Assembly (NCBI GenBank): GCA_007120095.1
Contig: SKOM01000155.1
Location: 1 to 12,516 of the forward strand
Reading direction: 5' to 3'
Length of the DNA: 12,516 nt
Source of the DNA: Candidatus Competibacteraceae bacterium
Lineage (GTDB): Bacteria; Pseudomonadota; Gammaproteobacteria; Competibacterales; Competibacteraceae
The notes beneath the pieces were generated by a model that ran no database searches, was not told the origin of the DNA, and saw nothing but the letters and a program-made list of their open reading frames with translations. This document shows, in pieces, positions 1-7,472 of this stretch; position 1 is the first letter of the stretch, and every line of letters starts with the position of its first letter. Position numbers and translations under genes: made by a program.

Positions 1-9
1 AAGAAGCGT

Positions 10-15
10 TATAAT
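10..15 (+). promoter_or_regulatory. Candidate -10 box (TATAAT) for the entericidin-like gene
   Basis: A perfect consensus TATAAT lies 40 bases before the start codon of the small lipoprotein gene, which would give a 5' leader of about 30-35 bases. The matching -35 hexamer would fall at or beyond the left edge of the window, so the promoter cannot be judged as a whole. A single hexamer match is weak evidence; its position just ahead of a short gene with a good ribosome binding site is what makes it plausible. Confidence 0.4.
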
Positions 16-55
16 CAACGGTTCACTGATCAACCATTACCATGAGGGCGTAACA

Positions 56-205
56 ATGCAACTTAATAGACGGTATCTACTGCTGTTAGCGGTGCTATGG
101 CCGCTGTTGCTCAGCGGCTGTCACACCATCAGTGGCATGGGCCAGGACATGGAAGCCGCCGGTGAAGCCGTGGATCGCGAAGCCGAAAAACGTAGGAGCT
201 ACTGA
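56..205 (+). CDS. Entericidin A/B-family small lipoprotein
   Basis: This is a 49-residue protein. It has a basic N-terminus (RR at 5-6), a leucine-rich signal segment (about 8-18) and a lipobox LSGC ending at Cys22, so it should be processed by signal peptidase II and lipidated. The mature part starts CHTISGMGQDMEAAGEAV. This fits the entericidin pattern of Cys-x-Thr, Gly-x-Gly-x-Asp and a short amphipathic helix seen in E. coli EcnA/EcnB, which are bacteriolytic or antidote-type cell-envelope lipoproteins of roughly 40-50 residues. GAGGG sits 7 bases before the ATG and supports this start. Only one gene is visible here, so an EcnA/EcnB pair cannot be shown; a partner could lie left of the window. 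The family call is firm. The toxin-versus-antidote role and any stress control are not visible in the sequence. Confidence 0.85.
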   Translation: MQLNRRYLLLLAVLWPLLLSGCHTISGMGQDMEAAGEAVDREAEKRRSY

Positions 206-250
206 GAACGAGGATCGGGTCGGGCAAAAGCGCAGCGTTGCCCAACATCA

Positions 251-410
251 TATAGCCATTCGCTCTGTTTCTCAGACATGACATCGTCGTTCACCCTGAT
301 GATCGTGGTGTAGGGGCGGTTCGCGAACCGCCCCTGCCGCCTATATGCCATCCGCAGTCGCCCATGGAGGCACGGTTCCCATGTTCGGATCATTCCATCA
401 AATGGCTATA
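251..410. repeat. 10-bp inverted repeats flanking the palindrome (possible small non-autonomous element)
   Basis: The sequence tatagccatt at 251-260 is repeated in inverse form (aatggctata) at 401-410, bracketing 160 bp that include the 24-bp palindrome. A third copy of aatggctata lies at 444-453, inside the last codons of the RND permease gene. The arms do not extend beyond 10 bases and no clear target-site duplication flanks them. A MITE-like element is therefore only one reading; local duplication or chance are others. Confidence 0.25.
312..335. repeat. Perfect 24-bp GC-rich palindrome, REP-like
   Basis: AGGGGCGGTTCG is followed directly by its exact reverse complement CGAACCGCCCCT, so the repeat has no spacer. 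In RNA one more G-C pair (310/337) could form across a G-U wobble (311/336). It lies in a convergent spacer about 100 bases past both gene ends. No run of T follows on either strand, so it is not a standard intrinsic terminator. Very similar GGGGCGGTTCGCGAACCGCCCC palindromes are, to my knowledge, dispersed repeats in a range of bacterial genomes. Membership of a repeat family in this genome is inference, because only one copy is present in the window. Confidence 0.75.
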
Positions 411-435
411 GGATAGCCGGCAGGCTGTCGGGCGA

Positions 436-3400
436 TCAGTTTGAATGGCTATAATCCACCTGGGTGATGACCTGCGGCTGTTGATCCCGGCGATGCACCC
501 AAGCATAAATCACCGGAATCAACACCAATGTAATCAAAGTGGACACCAATAGCCCGCCGATCACAGCGCGAGCTAATGGCGCTTGAGCCTCACCGCCGGA
601 ACCGGCACCGATGGCCAGTGGCAACAGCGCCAAAATAGTGGTCGCCGCCGTCATTAAAATCGGACGCAAACGCCGCCGCCCGGCTTCCAGCAATGCAGCG
701 TGTAACTCATAGCGCTCTGCTCGCAAGCGATTGGACTGATCGACGATTAAAATCGCATTATTGACCACCACCCCGATCAGAATCACACAGCCGATTAATG
801 ATTGAGTATTCAGTGTGGTGCCGGTGATCCATAACATAGCGACTACGCCGACCAAAGCCATAGGCACCGCACCCATAACAATCAGTGGATCGCGCAGCGA
901 TTCATACAGGCTGGCCATCACCATGTACACCAAGGCCAGCGCCAGCAACAAACTGATGGCCAAGGTACTGAAGGCTTCTTGCTGCTCCTCGAAATCACCG
1001 CCGATCAGAATATCGTAATTATCCGGTACCGGGATGGTGGCCAAGGCGGCGCGCACGTCGGCAGCAACCGAACCGAGATCGCGACCCGCAATGTCCCCGT
1101 CGACCCGGACTAAACGGGTTTGGTCCTTACGATCAATCACTACCGGGCCGATGGCCTCAACCATATTGGCGACATTACCCAGACGCACTAAGCGTCCGTC
1201 ACCGGCTGCTACTTGCAGATCCAACAAAGCTCGCACCGGCAGGGTTTCACTGTCATGCAATTGCACTCGAATATCGACTTCCTCGCCACTGTCCAGATAA
1301 CGCGACGCCACCCGCCCGGCGAGTGCGGTTTCCACCGTATCAGCAATGGCGGCCACACTGACGCCTTGATCAGCCGCCCGACGGCGATCAATACGAATCA
1401 AACGCTGGCGTTCACCCTCATCCCTAGACAGGCGGACATTGCTGATACCGGCGATCGGTTCAATCTGCCGCTGCACTTGAGCGGCCAAAGCATCGAGTGT
1501 CGCCAATTCAAACCCGCGCACTTCGATCTGCAAACCGGTTTCACTGCCGCCGAAGGCCCGGCGCATGAAAAACGGTCGCCGCGCCGATATGCGCACTTCG
1601 GCTGCCGCTATCGGTACCATGGCTTGACGCAAGTCGGTGACAATCTCGGCACTGCTGCGACTGCGCTGCTCGCGTGGCGGCAAGGCAATGCGCACATCAC
1701 CGCGCGCCCCACCGGAGGCCCGGAACGAACCGGCACCCACGGTCACCACAACACTGCGCGCTTCCGGCACCCGAGCTTTAACAACATCCAAGGCGTGCAA
1801 CGTGGCGCGTTCCACGACTTCAAGACGAGTCCCTGGGGGCATGACCACGTTGATCCGGACTTCATCTTCATCAGTCGCCGGCATGAACTCGGTACCCAGA
1901 AGCGGAATAGCCGCCACAGCAGCAACCAGTAATAACAGCGCGGCCGTGATGACGGTACCGGGGTAATACAGCGCTGCTTGTAAGCTACGCTGATAACGGC
2001 GTTCAACGGCCGCCAGCCAACCGCCCATAACCCGTGAAATTTCGGCCAATGGCCCAACAGCGGTACCGATGTTCTGCGGTAATAAGCGCGCGCTGAGCAT
2101 GGGCACCAAAGTCAGTGCGACTAACAACGCACAGGCTAAGGCAAACGCCACCACATAGGCCAGCGGGAGAAATAACTGCCCTGTCAAACCTTCAGCAAAC
2201 AACATGGGAACAAAAATGACCAGTGTGGTCAGCGTACCGGCCACAATCGGTGCGGCGACTTCACCAGCACCCAGCGTGGCGGCGGTGGCTGCCGATTCGC
2301 CATAAGCTTCGCGACGACGCACGATGTTTTCCAGCACCACAATGGCACTATCGACCATGAGCCCCACCCCCAAAGCCAGGCCGCCGATGGTCATCAGATT
2401 CAGCGTTAATCCGCCAAAATACATCAGTGCAAACGTGGTGATCACCGATACCGGGATGGCCACTGCTATAATCAGGGTGGCATACAGACTGCGCAGGAAA
2501 AACAGCAACACCACGACAGCCAGCAGCGCACCCAGCAACATGGCGGTAATCGCATTAGTGATAGAGCGTTCGATGAATTCTGAGGTATCAAATAAGGGGC
2601 TGAGTTGAATCTGCGGATAGTCACGATCAATCCGCTCCAGCGCCTGATGCACGCCACGCGCGACTTCGACCGTATTGGTTTCGGACTGCTTGCGAATGGC
2701 GATGCGGATACCGGGGTCATCGTCGATTCTGACGATGCGGGTCTCACGCTTGCGCCCATCGACAATCTGCGCCACCTGCGAGAGGGTAACAGGATTGCCA
2801 TCACGTACCGCCACCACGGTATCACGCAGCTCGTCGAGATCCGCAAACCGCCCCGGCACTCGGATGGTGAAGGCACGGCTGCCCTGTTCGATATGACCAC
2901 CCGGACGAGTCAGATTGGCCTCGCGGATGGCGTTGCTGATGGTGGTCAGGGGTAAATCCAAAGCGGTAATGCGCTGAGGATCCAAGCGGACTTGGATTTC
3001 CCGCTCCGGCCCGCCCCAGGTGTCGATAGCCGCCACACCAGGAACCTGCTGCAGACGGTAGCTGATTTGATTATCAACAATCCGCCGCAGCTCAATCGGG
3101 TCGATCCCACTGGAAATACCCACCAGCATAATCGGTGCATCAGCGGTGTCAAATTTACGAATCCGTGGCCGATCGGCATCGTCGGGCAGATTATTAATCC
3201 GTCGATCAATTTGATCACGCACATCATTAGCAGCCGCATTGAGATCCGTGCCCCAGGCAAAGTTCATGCGGACATTGGTGACGCCTTCCGACGACGATGA
3301 GGTGATTTCCTCCACACCCGGTACAATCGCCACCGCCTGTTCAATCGGCCGGGCCACCAGCTCCTCCATGACTTGAGGACTGGCATTAGGATAAGTCACC

Positions 3401-3543
3401 GAAACCGTCAGTACCGGGAATTCAATCTCGGGCAATAAATCAATCGGCAGGCGGGTCAGTGACACCAGACCCAGTAACACGGCAATCAGTGTCACCATGC
3501 TGGTGAACACAGCACGACGCACAGCAATTGCAGATAAATTCAT
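436..3543 (-). CDS. RND-family efflux permease (AcrB/HAE1-like)
   Basis: This is a 1035-residue inner-membrane pump of the usual RND length. It has TM1 at about 13-30, a large periplasmic loop to about 330, TM2-6 at about 332-488, TM7 at about 528-549, a second periplasmic loop to about 857, and TM8-12 at about 858-1014. Family landmarks are FPVLTVSVTYPNASP near 42-56, GLMVDSAIVVLENI in TM4 (394-407) and VVNNAILIVD in TM10 (926-935). RND pumps use proton motive force and work with a periplasmic adaptor and an outer-membrane channel to expel drugs, solvents or metabolites. AcrB's Asp407-Asp408 pair reads Asp398-Ser399 here, and the Lys940 position reads Asn928. This resembles the VDNAIVV/VNNAI subgroup (Bacillus SwrC type) more than classical AcrB. 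The gene starts 12 bases after the adaptor stop, without a clear Shine-Dalgarno, so it is probably co-transcribed. Substrate is unknown. No outer-membrane factor gene is in the window. Confidence 0.95.
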   Translation of the reverse strand: MNLSAIAVRRAVFTSMVTLIAVLLGLVSLTRLPIDLLPEIEFPVLTVSVTYPNASPQVMEELVARPIEQAVAIVPGVEEITSSSSEGVTNVRMNFAWGTDLNAAANDVRDQIDRRINNLPDDADRPRIRKFDTADAPIMLVGISSGIDPIELRRIVDNQISYRLQQVPGVAAIDTWGGPEREIQVRLDPQRITALDLPLTTISNAIREANLTRPGGHIEQGSRAFTIRVPGRFADLDELRDTVVAVRDGNPVTLSQVAQIVDGRKRETRIVRIDDDPGIRIAIRKQSETNTVEVARGVHQALERIDRDYPQIQLSPLFDTSEFIERSITNAITAMLLGALLAVVVLLFFLRSLYATLIIAVAIPVSVITTFALMYFGGLTLNLMTIGGLALGVGLMVDSAIVVLENIVRRREAYGESAATAATLGAGEVAAPIVAGTLTTLVIFVPMLFAEGLTGQLFLPLAYVVAFALACALLVALTLVPMLSARLLPQNIGTAVGPLAEISRVMGGWLAAVERRYQRSLQAALYYPGTVITAALLLLVAAVAAIPLLGTEFMPATDEDEVRINVVMPPGTRLEVVERATLHALDVVKARVPEARSVVVTVGAGSFRASGGARGDVRIALPPREQRSRSSAEIVTDLRQAMVPIAAAEVRISARRPFFMRRAFGGSETGLQIEVRGFELATLDALAAQVQRQIEPIAGISNVRLSRDEGERQRLIRIDRRRAADQGVSVAAIADTVETALAGRVASRYLDSGEEVDIRVQLHDSETLPVRALLDLQVAAGDGRLVRLGNVANMVEAIGPVVIDRKDQTRLVRVDGDIAGRDLGSVAADVRAALATIPVPDNYDILIGGDFEEQQEAFSTLAISLLLALALVYMVMASLYESLRDPLIVMGAVPMALVGVVAMLWITGTTLNTQSLIGCVILIGVVVNNAILIVDQSNRLRAERYELHAALLEAGRRRLRPILMTAATTILALLPLAIGAGSGGEAQAPLARAVIGGLLVSTLITLVLIPVIYAWVHRRDQQPQVITQVDYSHSN

Positions 3544-3555
3544 GGATTATTAATA

Positions 3556-4728
3556 TTAATCGAAGTCTTGAGCAATATTAACCGGCGAGCCATCGGCCAG
3601 CAGTTGCTGGCCTAAGGTGACAACTTCGCCACTGAGTTCGGGTTGTAAGATTTGCGCCTGCTCATTATCACGAATGCCGATGCTGACTGGCACGAAATGG
3701 GCGTAAGTGCCGTCGTCGTTATCATTCCGGCGAATCTGATAAACCCCGGTTTGACCATCGCGTTGCACTACCGCATCGGTGGGCACTAAGGTGGCATCAT
3801 CGGCCCGATCCACCTCGACCCGCACCGTGATGAACATGCCGGGTTTGAGTAATTCATCTTGGTTAGTGACCGTCACTTCAAAGCGAGCCTGCCGCGATAT
3901 TTCCTGAAAACGGGGCGCAATCCGGGCGATCTCCCCAGCGAATTCCTGCTCAGGCAGCGCATCAGCCACCACCGTGACGGTCTGTCCCACCGCCAGCAGC
4001 GGGTAATCGCGTTCTGAGGCATAGGCCACAGCCATTAAGCGATCGACGCCCAGCACTGTGAGCAATGCAGCATTGGCGGCTACAGTGTCTCCGGCATTAA
4101 CTTGCCGATCCCCGACGAGACGGCTGTCAACACCACCGTTCCAATCGGCACGTACCACGGTATAGCCGAGTCGCACCTGCTCAGTCAGTAAGGCGGCTTC
4201 GCGTTCCTGGACACGCGCGGCTGCGACAGCGACGGCGGCTTGCTGGGAATCCGCCCGCGCCCGTGCCGTATCCAGCTCACCGTCAGACACCAGGTTACGC
4301 TGCGATAATTGTTGGGTACGCTGTAATTCCCGCGCCGCCAGTGCGGCTTCGGACTCAGCGCGGCGTAACTCAGCCCGCGCCACAGCTAAGGACGCCTCGG
4401 CCACGGCCACCGCCTGACGAAACTCAGCATCGTCGAGTTCCACCATGAGAGTACCGCGTTGCACTCGATCACCAATATCGACATGAATGCGGGCGATGCG
4501 ACCGCTGATTTTCGGTGCGACGGTGAACGCTTCAGAGGCCCGCAACGAGCCGGTGAACTCACGGATATCGACAATACGGCCCTGGATGACGGGCGCTACG
4601 GCCACCGCTACCATCCGCGAGCCACGCGGTCGTTCGGTGACTGCAGGATCAGCCGACCAATAAAAATTAGCCCAAATCACCGCGCCGACCAGTAAAGCCA
4701 GCGCTGCCAGAATAGCCAATCGTTTCAT
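3556..4728 (-). CDS. RND periplasmic adaptor subunit (HlyD/MFP family)
   Basis: This 390-residue membrane-fusion protein links the RND permease to an outer-membrane channel. Residues 5-20 form one N-terminal hydrophobic anchor with no lipobox cysteine, so it is probably membrane-anchored rather than a lipoprotein. A lipoyl half-motif follows (APKISGRIARIHVDIGDRV, 71-89). An Ala/Glu/Arg-rich alpha-helical hairpin (about 103-185) is followed by the second lipoyl half (VGDRQVNAGDTV, 205-216), a beta-barrel domain (about 228-303, ending LKPGMFITV) and a membrane-proximal domain ending near 385. This is the standard MFP order and length. It is the first gene of a two-gene operon with the permease. 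The ATG at 4726-4728 has an AT-rich leader (taattaattaaa) with no obvious Shine-Dalgarno. A 104-bp gap separates it from the hydroxylase gene upstream, so it may have its own promoter. Confidence 0.93.
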   Translation of the reverse strand: MKRLAILAALALLVGAVIWANFYWSADPAVTERPRGSRMVAVAVAPVIQGRIVDIREFTGSLRASEAFTVAPKISGRIARIHVDIGDRVQRGTLMVELDDAEFRQAVAVAEASLAVARAELRRAESEAALAARELQRTQQLSQRNLVSDGELDTARARADSQQAAVAVAAARVQEREAALLTEQVRLGYTVVRADWNGGVDSRLVGDRQVNAGDTVAANAALLTVLGVDRLMAVAYASERDYPLLAVGQTVTVVADALPEQEFAGEIARIAPRFQEISRQARFEVTVTNQDELLKPGMFITVRVEVDRADDATLVPTDAVVQRDGQTGVYQIRRNDNDDGTYAHFVPVSIGIRDNEQAQILQPELSGEVVTLGQQLLADGSPVNIAQDFD

Positions 4729-4739
4729 TTTAATTAATT

Positions 4740-4754
4740 ACCATGGGTCATGGT
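4740..4754. promoter_or_regulatory. Short inverted repeat just upstream of the efflux operon start
   Basis: ACCATG-GGT-CATGGT forms 6-bp arms around a 3-base centre, ending 12 bases before the adaptor start codon on the minus strand. The position would suit a small operator or an RNA hairpin near the ribosome binding region. No regulator gene of the TetR, MarR or LysR type is adjacent in the window, so this is only a candidate. The rest of the 104-bp gap (4729-4832) shows no clear promoter hexamers. Confidence 0.2.
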
Positions 4755-4832
4755 CACACCGAGGATTCCATTGAGAGTCCGCTTTTACGCGCAAAGTTTC
4801 ACAATCAGCGGCGTGCAGGCGCGCAGAGCCAC

Positions 4833-6017
4833 TCAGTCGGCGTTAATCACCGTCAGTCCCATGGCATGGCGCATAACCCAGCGTTTCAGGGGGGAAAGGG
4901 TATTAATCATCACCAAACCTTTCGCTCCCGCCTGCCGTAGTACGGCTGGTGAGCGGGTAAACAGATGGTGAAACGCCTCCATAGTGCTCATCATGGCTTG
5001 ATTAGCCGGTCGCCGATGCGCTTCATACGCCGAGAGCAACTTAGCGGCTCCCGGATCATCGCCGCGCTCCAGATAGCGGGCTAACAGGGCAATGTCTTGA
5101 ATGCCGATATTCAAGCCTTGCCCGGCCAAGGGATGAATCACATGGGCGGCATCACCGACTAAGACGATACGGTGGGCACGATAGCGCTGGGCATGCAAGC
5201 GGCGAATGGCAAAACTGGCACGTCCGAGGATAGCGTTGATACCGCCTAGCTCCTCGGGAAATTCCTGCTGTAGCGCCACGATGAGTTCATGATCAGATAG
5301 GGCCAGTAATTGACGTACCTTATCGGGGGTGTGGTACCACACCAGTGAGGCATGATGCCCAGCCAGCGGCAGAAATGCCTGCGGACCCGTCGGCGTAAAG
5401 CGCTGCCAGGTGATGTCCTGCTGCGGCAGTTCGGTCACCGCATTGATAATCAGTGCCTGTTGATGATAGTCGTGAACATCCACCGCAATACCGGCCATGT
5501 GCCGCACACTGGAGCGCGCACCATCAGCCCCCACCAGTAAATCCGCACTCAGTTCGCGCCCGTCTTGCAGGGTCAGAGTAACATGATGCAAATCGGGTTC
5601 TAGCCTTGCGGGTTTAGCGGGGCAATAGCGCGTTACGGTATCTAACTCGGCCAGACTTTCCCACAGCGCCAATTGAATAATCGGGTTTTCCACAAACCAG
5701 CCAAACGACTCCGCCCCTACGTCGGCGGCATGAAATGTGGTTCCATCGTGCTCTGAGTTGTCCCAAACCTTAAGACGCCGAAACGGGGCGGCGCGGCGGC
5801 TGTACATGCCCTCCCAGGCGTGACAGGCGGCGAAAACCCGCTGGGAAATAGCATTGACTGAAGACACCCGCAGATCCGGCAGCTGCTCCGGCGACCATGC
5901 GCGCGGAGCGACACCCTCGATCACCGCCACGCGCAAGCGCGATCGCCCCAATAAAGCGGCCAAGGCAGCACCCACCATGCCACCACCGACCACAATCACA
6001 TCATAATGGCTTGACAT
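4833..6017 (-). CDS. UbiH/UbiF/VisC-family FAD-dependent ubiquinone hydroxylase
   Basis: This 394-residue class A flavoprotein monooxygenase adds a hydroxyl group to the ring of a polyprenylated ubiquinone precursor, using FAD, NAD(P)H and oxygen. It shows the dinucleotide fold VVGGGMVGAALA (9-20), the DG motif LVGADGARSSVR (161-172) and the second FAD motif LVGDAAHVIHPLAGQGLN (286-303). Stretches such as QRFTPTGPQAFLPL (205-218) and ASLVWYHTP (223-231) resemble E. coli UbiF more than UbiH. The related UbiI, UbiL or UbiM cannot be excluded, so no symbol is given. I chose the ATG at 6015-6017 because the conserved MSSHYDVIVVGGG begins there and GGAG lies 11 bases upstream; a TTG at 6054-6056 would add a non-conserved tail overlapping the upstream gene. 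It follows the DUF2058 gene by 32 bases. No other ubi gene is nearby. Confidence 0.92.
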   Translation of the reverse strand: MSSHYDVIVVGGGMVGAALAALLGRSRLRVAVIEGVAPRAWSPEQLPDLRVSSVNAISQRVFAACHAWEGMYSRRAAPFRRLKVWDNSEHDGTTFHAADVGAESFGWFVENPIIQLALWESLAELDTVTRYCPAKPARLEPDLHHVTLTLQDGRELSADLLVGADGARSSVRHMAGIAVDVHDYHQQALIINAVTELPQQDITWQRFTPTGPQAFLPLAGHHASLVWYHTPDKVRQLLALSDHELIVALQQEFPEELGGINAILGRASFAIRRLHAQRYRAHRIVLVGDAAHVIHPLAGQGLNIGIQDIALLARYLERGDDPGAAKLLSAYEAHRRPANQAMMSTMEAFHHLFTRSPAVLRQAGAKGLVMINTLSPLKRWVMRHAMGLTVINAD

Positions 6018-6049
6018 ACGCGATTCCGCTCCGTAAGAGACCTTTCCGT

Positions 6050-6592
6050 TTACCAATCCGCTGGCCAGTCATCATCGTCGTCATCCAAGCGATTGGTTTC
6101 GGGATTGAGCACGGCGATAAACTCATCGCCTAATGCGGCTAATTTCACCGCAGCGGCGCGGGGCACGATAGGATAGTCAAACGGGTCATGCGGATTACGG
6201 GCAATGCCCAAACGTCCCATAGCCAGTTGACGCTGCTGATCGGGCGTCACTCGCACGCGGCGGATTTTCTTACCCGCTTGGAAATTAAACAGGAACTCCG
6301 CATCGGAATCGTTCTGGCGGTGATGCTGGAGTATCTGGCGTACCTGAGCCAATAACGCCTTACGATTTTTCTCCTGCTCGCGGCGACGATTCAGCTCCCG
6401 ATCACGATCACGCTTTTGGCGCATCTGTTCGGCCTGCTGGCGATGTTGCTCCTGCTGTTCCTGGCGCGTTTGTTGCGCTACGGCTTTATCTTTTTTGACC
6501 TGATGGGTTTGTTTACGGGTCCGCCGTTCGGCCTTTTTGGCCTGTTCGCTAGACACCAAACCGGCTTTGAGTAGCTGATCTCGCAGCGACAT
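6050..6592 (-). CDS. yaiL: DUF2058 family protein (YaiL-like)
   Basis: This 180-residue protein matches E. coli YaiL. It has a conserved N-terminus SLRDQLLKAGLVSSEQAKKAERR (2-24), a long charged coiled-coil-like segment rich in Gln, Arg, Lys and Glu (about 25-85), and a compact C-terminal part. The latter includes FLFNFQAGKKIRRVRV (100-115), GRLGIAR (126-132) and DYPIVP (139-144). The family is largely gammaproteobacterial and its members are sometimes called nucleoprotein or polynucleotide-associated, but the biochemical role is not established. The tail holds six aspartates followed by WPADW (170-180), giving strong charge contrast with the basic N-terminal half. I start at 6592 because homologous sequence begins at MSLRDQ; an upstream start at 6679 would add 29 unrelated residues and overlap the hydrolase gene. 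A TACAAT hexamer at 6633-6628 on the minus strand could be a -10 box, without a good -35. Confidence 0.88.
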   Translation of the reverse strand: MSLRDQLLKAGLVSSEQAKKAERRTRKQTHQVKKDKAVAQQTRQEQQEQHRQQAEQMRQKRDRDRELNRRREQEKNRKALLAQVRQILQHHRQNDSDAEFLFNFQAGKKIRRVRVTPDQQRQLAMGRLGIARNPHDPFDYPIVPRAAAVKLAALGDEFIAVLNPETNRLDDDDDDWPADW

Positions 6593-6662
6593 GCTAGAAC
6601 CATTGATGAAGTGATTGTGATCGGGGTATTGTAGCTTTAATGAATAGCTCAAGGGCAAGCGG

Positions 6663-7472
6663 CTACCAACCCTTTTCACCTAACCATTGGGCAATATGCT
6701 CAGCCACCGATTCCCACTCCGGCTCCAGCATCATGACATGCGCCATATTATCAAACCACTGCACCTGGGTGTTGAACACTGCCGCTGTAGTATACACCGA
6801 ACAGCGCGGCACCAAAGCATCAGCTCCAGCACCCAGCACCAGCGTCGGCGGCAGTTGACGCAGTAAAATGGGCAAATCCCAGCCATTCATATCGAGCAGC
6901 GCCCGCGGCGATTCAGGTTGGGTATAATTGAGATACCGCAGTGCCTGATGATCCGGTAACTCCGGCGAGAAGAGAGCATCGCGGACTTGGCGGTAATTCG
7001 TATAATGCGCTGCACCAATTTGCATTAACGTCAGTTCTTGAAGCAATTGTGGACGGGTGAGGCCAATCCACCAGTTCATTCCCCACATGCCGGTCGGCGG
7101 CACCGAAGCCATCAACACCACCGCCGGAACGCTGCGCTTTTCCAGATATTTCTGGATCACCATGCCGCCCATGGAATGACCGATCAGCACCGGCGGCTGC
7201 GGCATATTCGCCACCACCTGCACCACATCGTCGACATAATCGCGCAAACTTAACCAATTGAGACGATCACGACCGCTGCTGGTGCCATGGCCACTGAGAC
7301 TCAGCGCGCTGGCGTGATAGCCACGCTCAGCAAAATAATCCAGAAAATATTCATCCCAGCACCAGGCACCGACATAAGCGCCATGAATGAACAATAGCGG
7401 CGGCGCACTGCGCGGCTGTGCGGGTTCACGGTGCAATACTTCGAGTTCTGTGTAATTTAATCGGTTATCCAT
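6663..7472 (-). CDS. Alpha/beta-fold hydrolase
   Basis: This 269-residue cytoplasmic-type hydrolase has no signal peptide. The oxyanion motif FIHGAYVGAWCW covers 28-39, and LSGHGTSSG (59-67) follows strand beta-4. The nucleophile elbow LIGHSMGGM (96-104) puts the catalytic serine at 100. The likely acid is Asp218 in GAGADALVP and the likely base is His245 in NMAHVMML. This is a complete Ser-Asp-His triad in canonical order. Length fits the AB_hydrolase_1/6 type of esterases, lipases and C-C hydrolases. The substrate cannot be told from the sequence. The ATG at 7470-7472 lacks a clear Shine-Dalgarno. The gene is the promoter-proximal member of the minus-strand run and is divergent from the FAD oxidase gene; 70 bases separate it from the DUF2058 start. 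Confidence 0.9.
   Translation of the reverse strand: MDNRLNYTELEVLHREPAQPRSAPPLLFIHGAYVGAWCWDEYFLDYFAERGYHASALSLSGHGTSSGRDRLNWLSLRDYVDDVVQVVANMPQPPVLIGHSMGGMVIQKYLEKRSVPAVVLMASVPPTGMWGMNWWIGLTRPQLLQELTLMQIGAAHYTNYRQVRDALFSPELPDHQALRYLNYTQPESPRALLDMNGWDLPILLRQLPPTLVLGAGADALVPRCSVYTTAAVFNTQVQWFDNMAHVMMLEPEWESVAEHIAQWLGEKGW

Larger units (their letters stand above)
206..435. other. Convergent intergenic spacer between the lipoprotein and RND genes
   Basis: This 230-bp spacer lies between two genes that end toward each other. It contains a 6-bp stem (GGGCAA 222-227 with TTGCCC 238-243, 10-base loop, no T-run), a perfect 24-bp palindrome (312-335), and the 10-mer tatagccatt at 251-260 with its inverse at 401-410. 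I see no convincing protein gene. The minus-strand reading frame that crosses it (199-393) has no ribosome binding site and reads through the palindrome. Confidence 0.6.

Noticed and set aside
222..243. GGGCAA/TTGCCC stem as terminator of the entericidin gene
   Set aside because: The stem is only 6 bp, the loop is 10 bases and no T-run follows; too weak to call.
199..393. Minus-strand 64-codon reading frame
   Set aside because: It reads through the 24-bp palindrome, has no ribosome binding site and no recognisable domain; its RFANRPY-like part is what the palindrome encodes by itself.
1213..1932. 239-codon plus-strand frame opposite the RND gene
   Set aside because: Antisense shadow of a clearly conserved permease; no motif and no start signal.
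6593..6679. N-terminal extension of the DUF2058 protein
   Set aside because: Conservation with YaiL begins at MSLRDQ; the extension would overlap the hydrolase gene.
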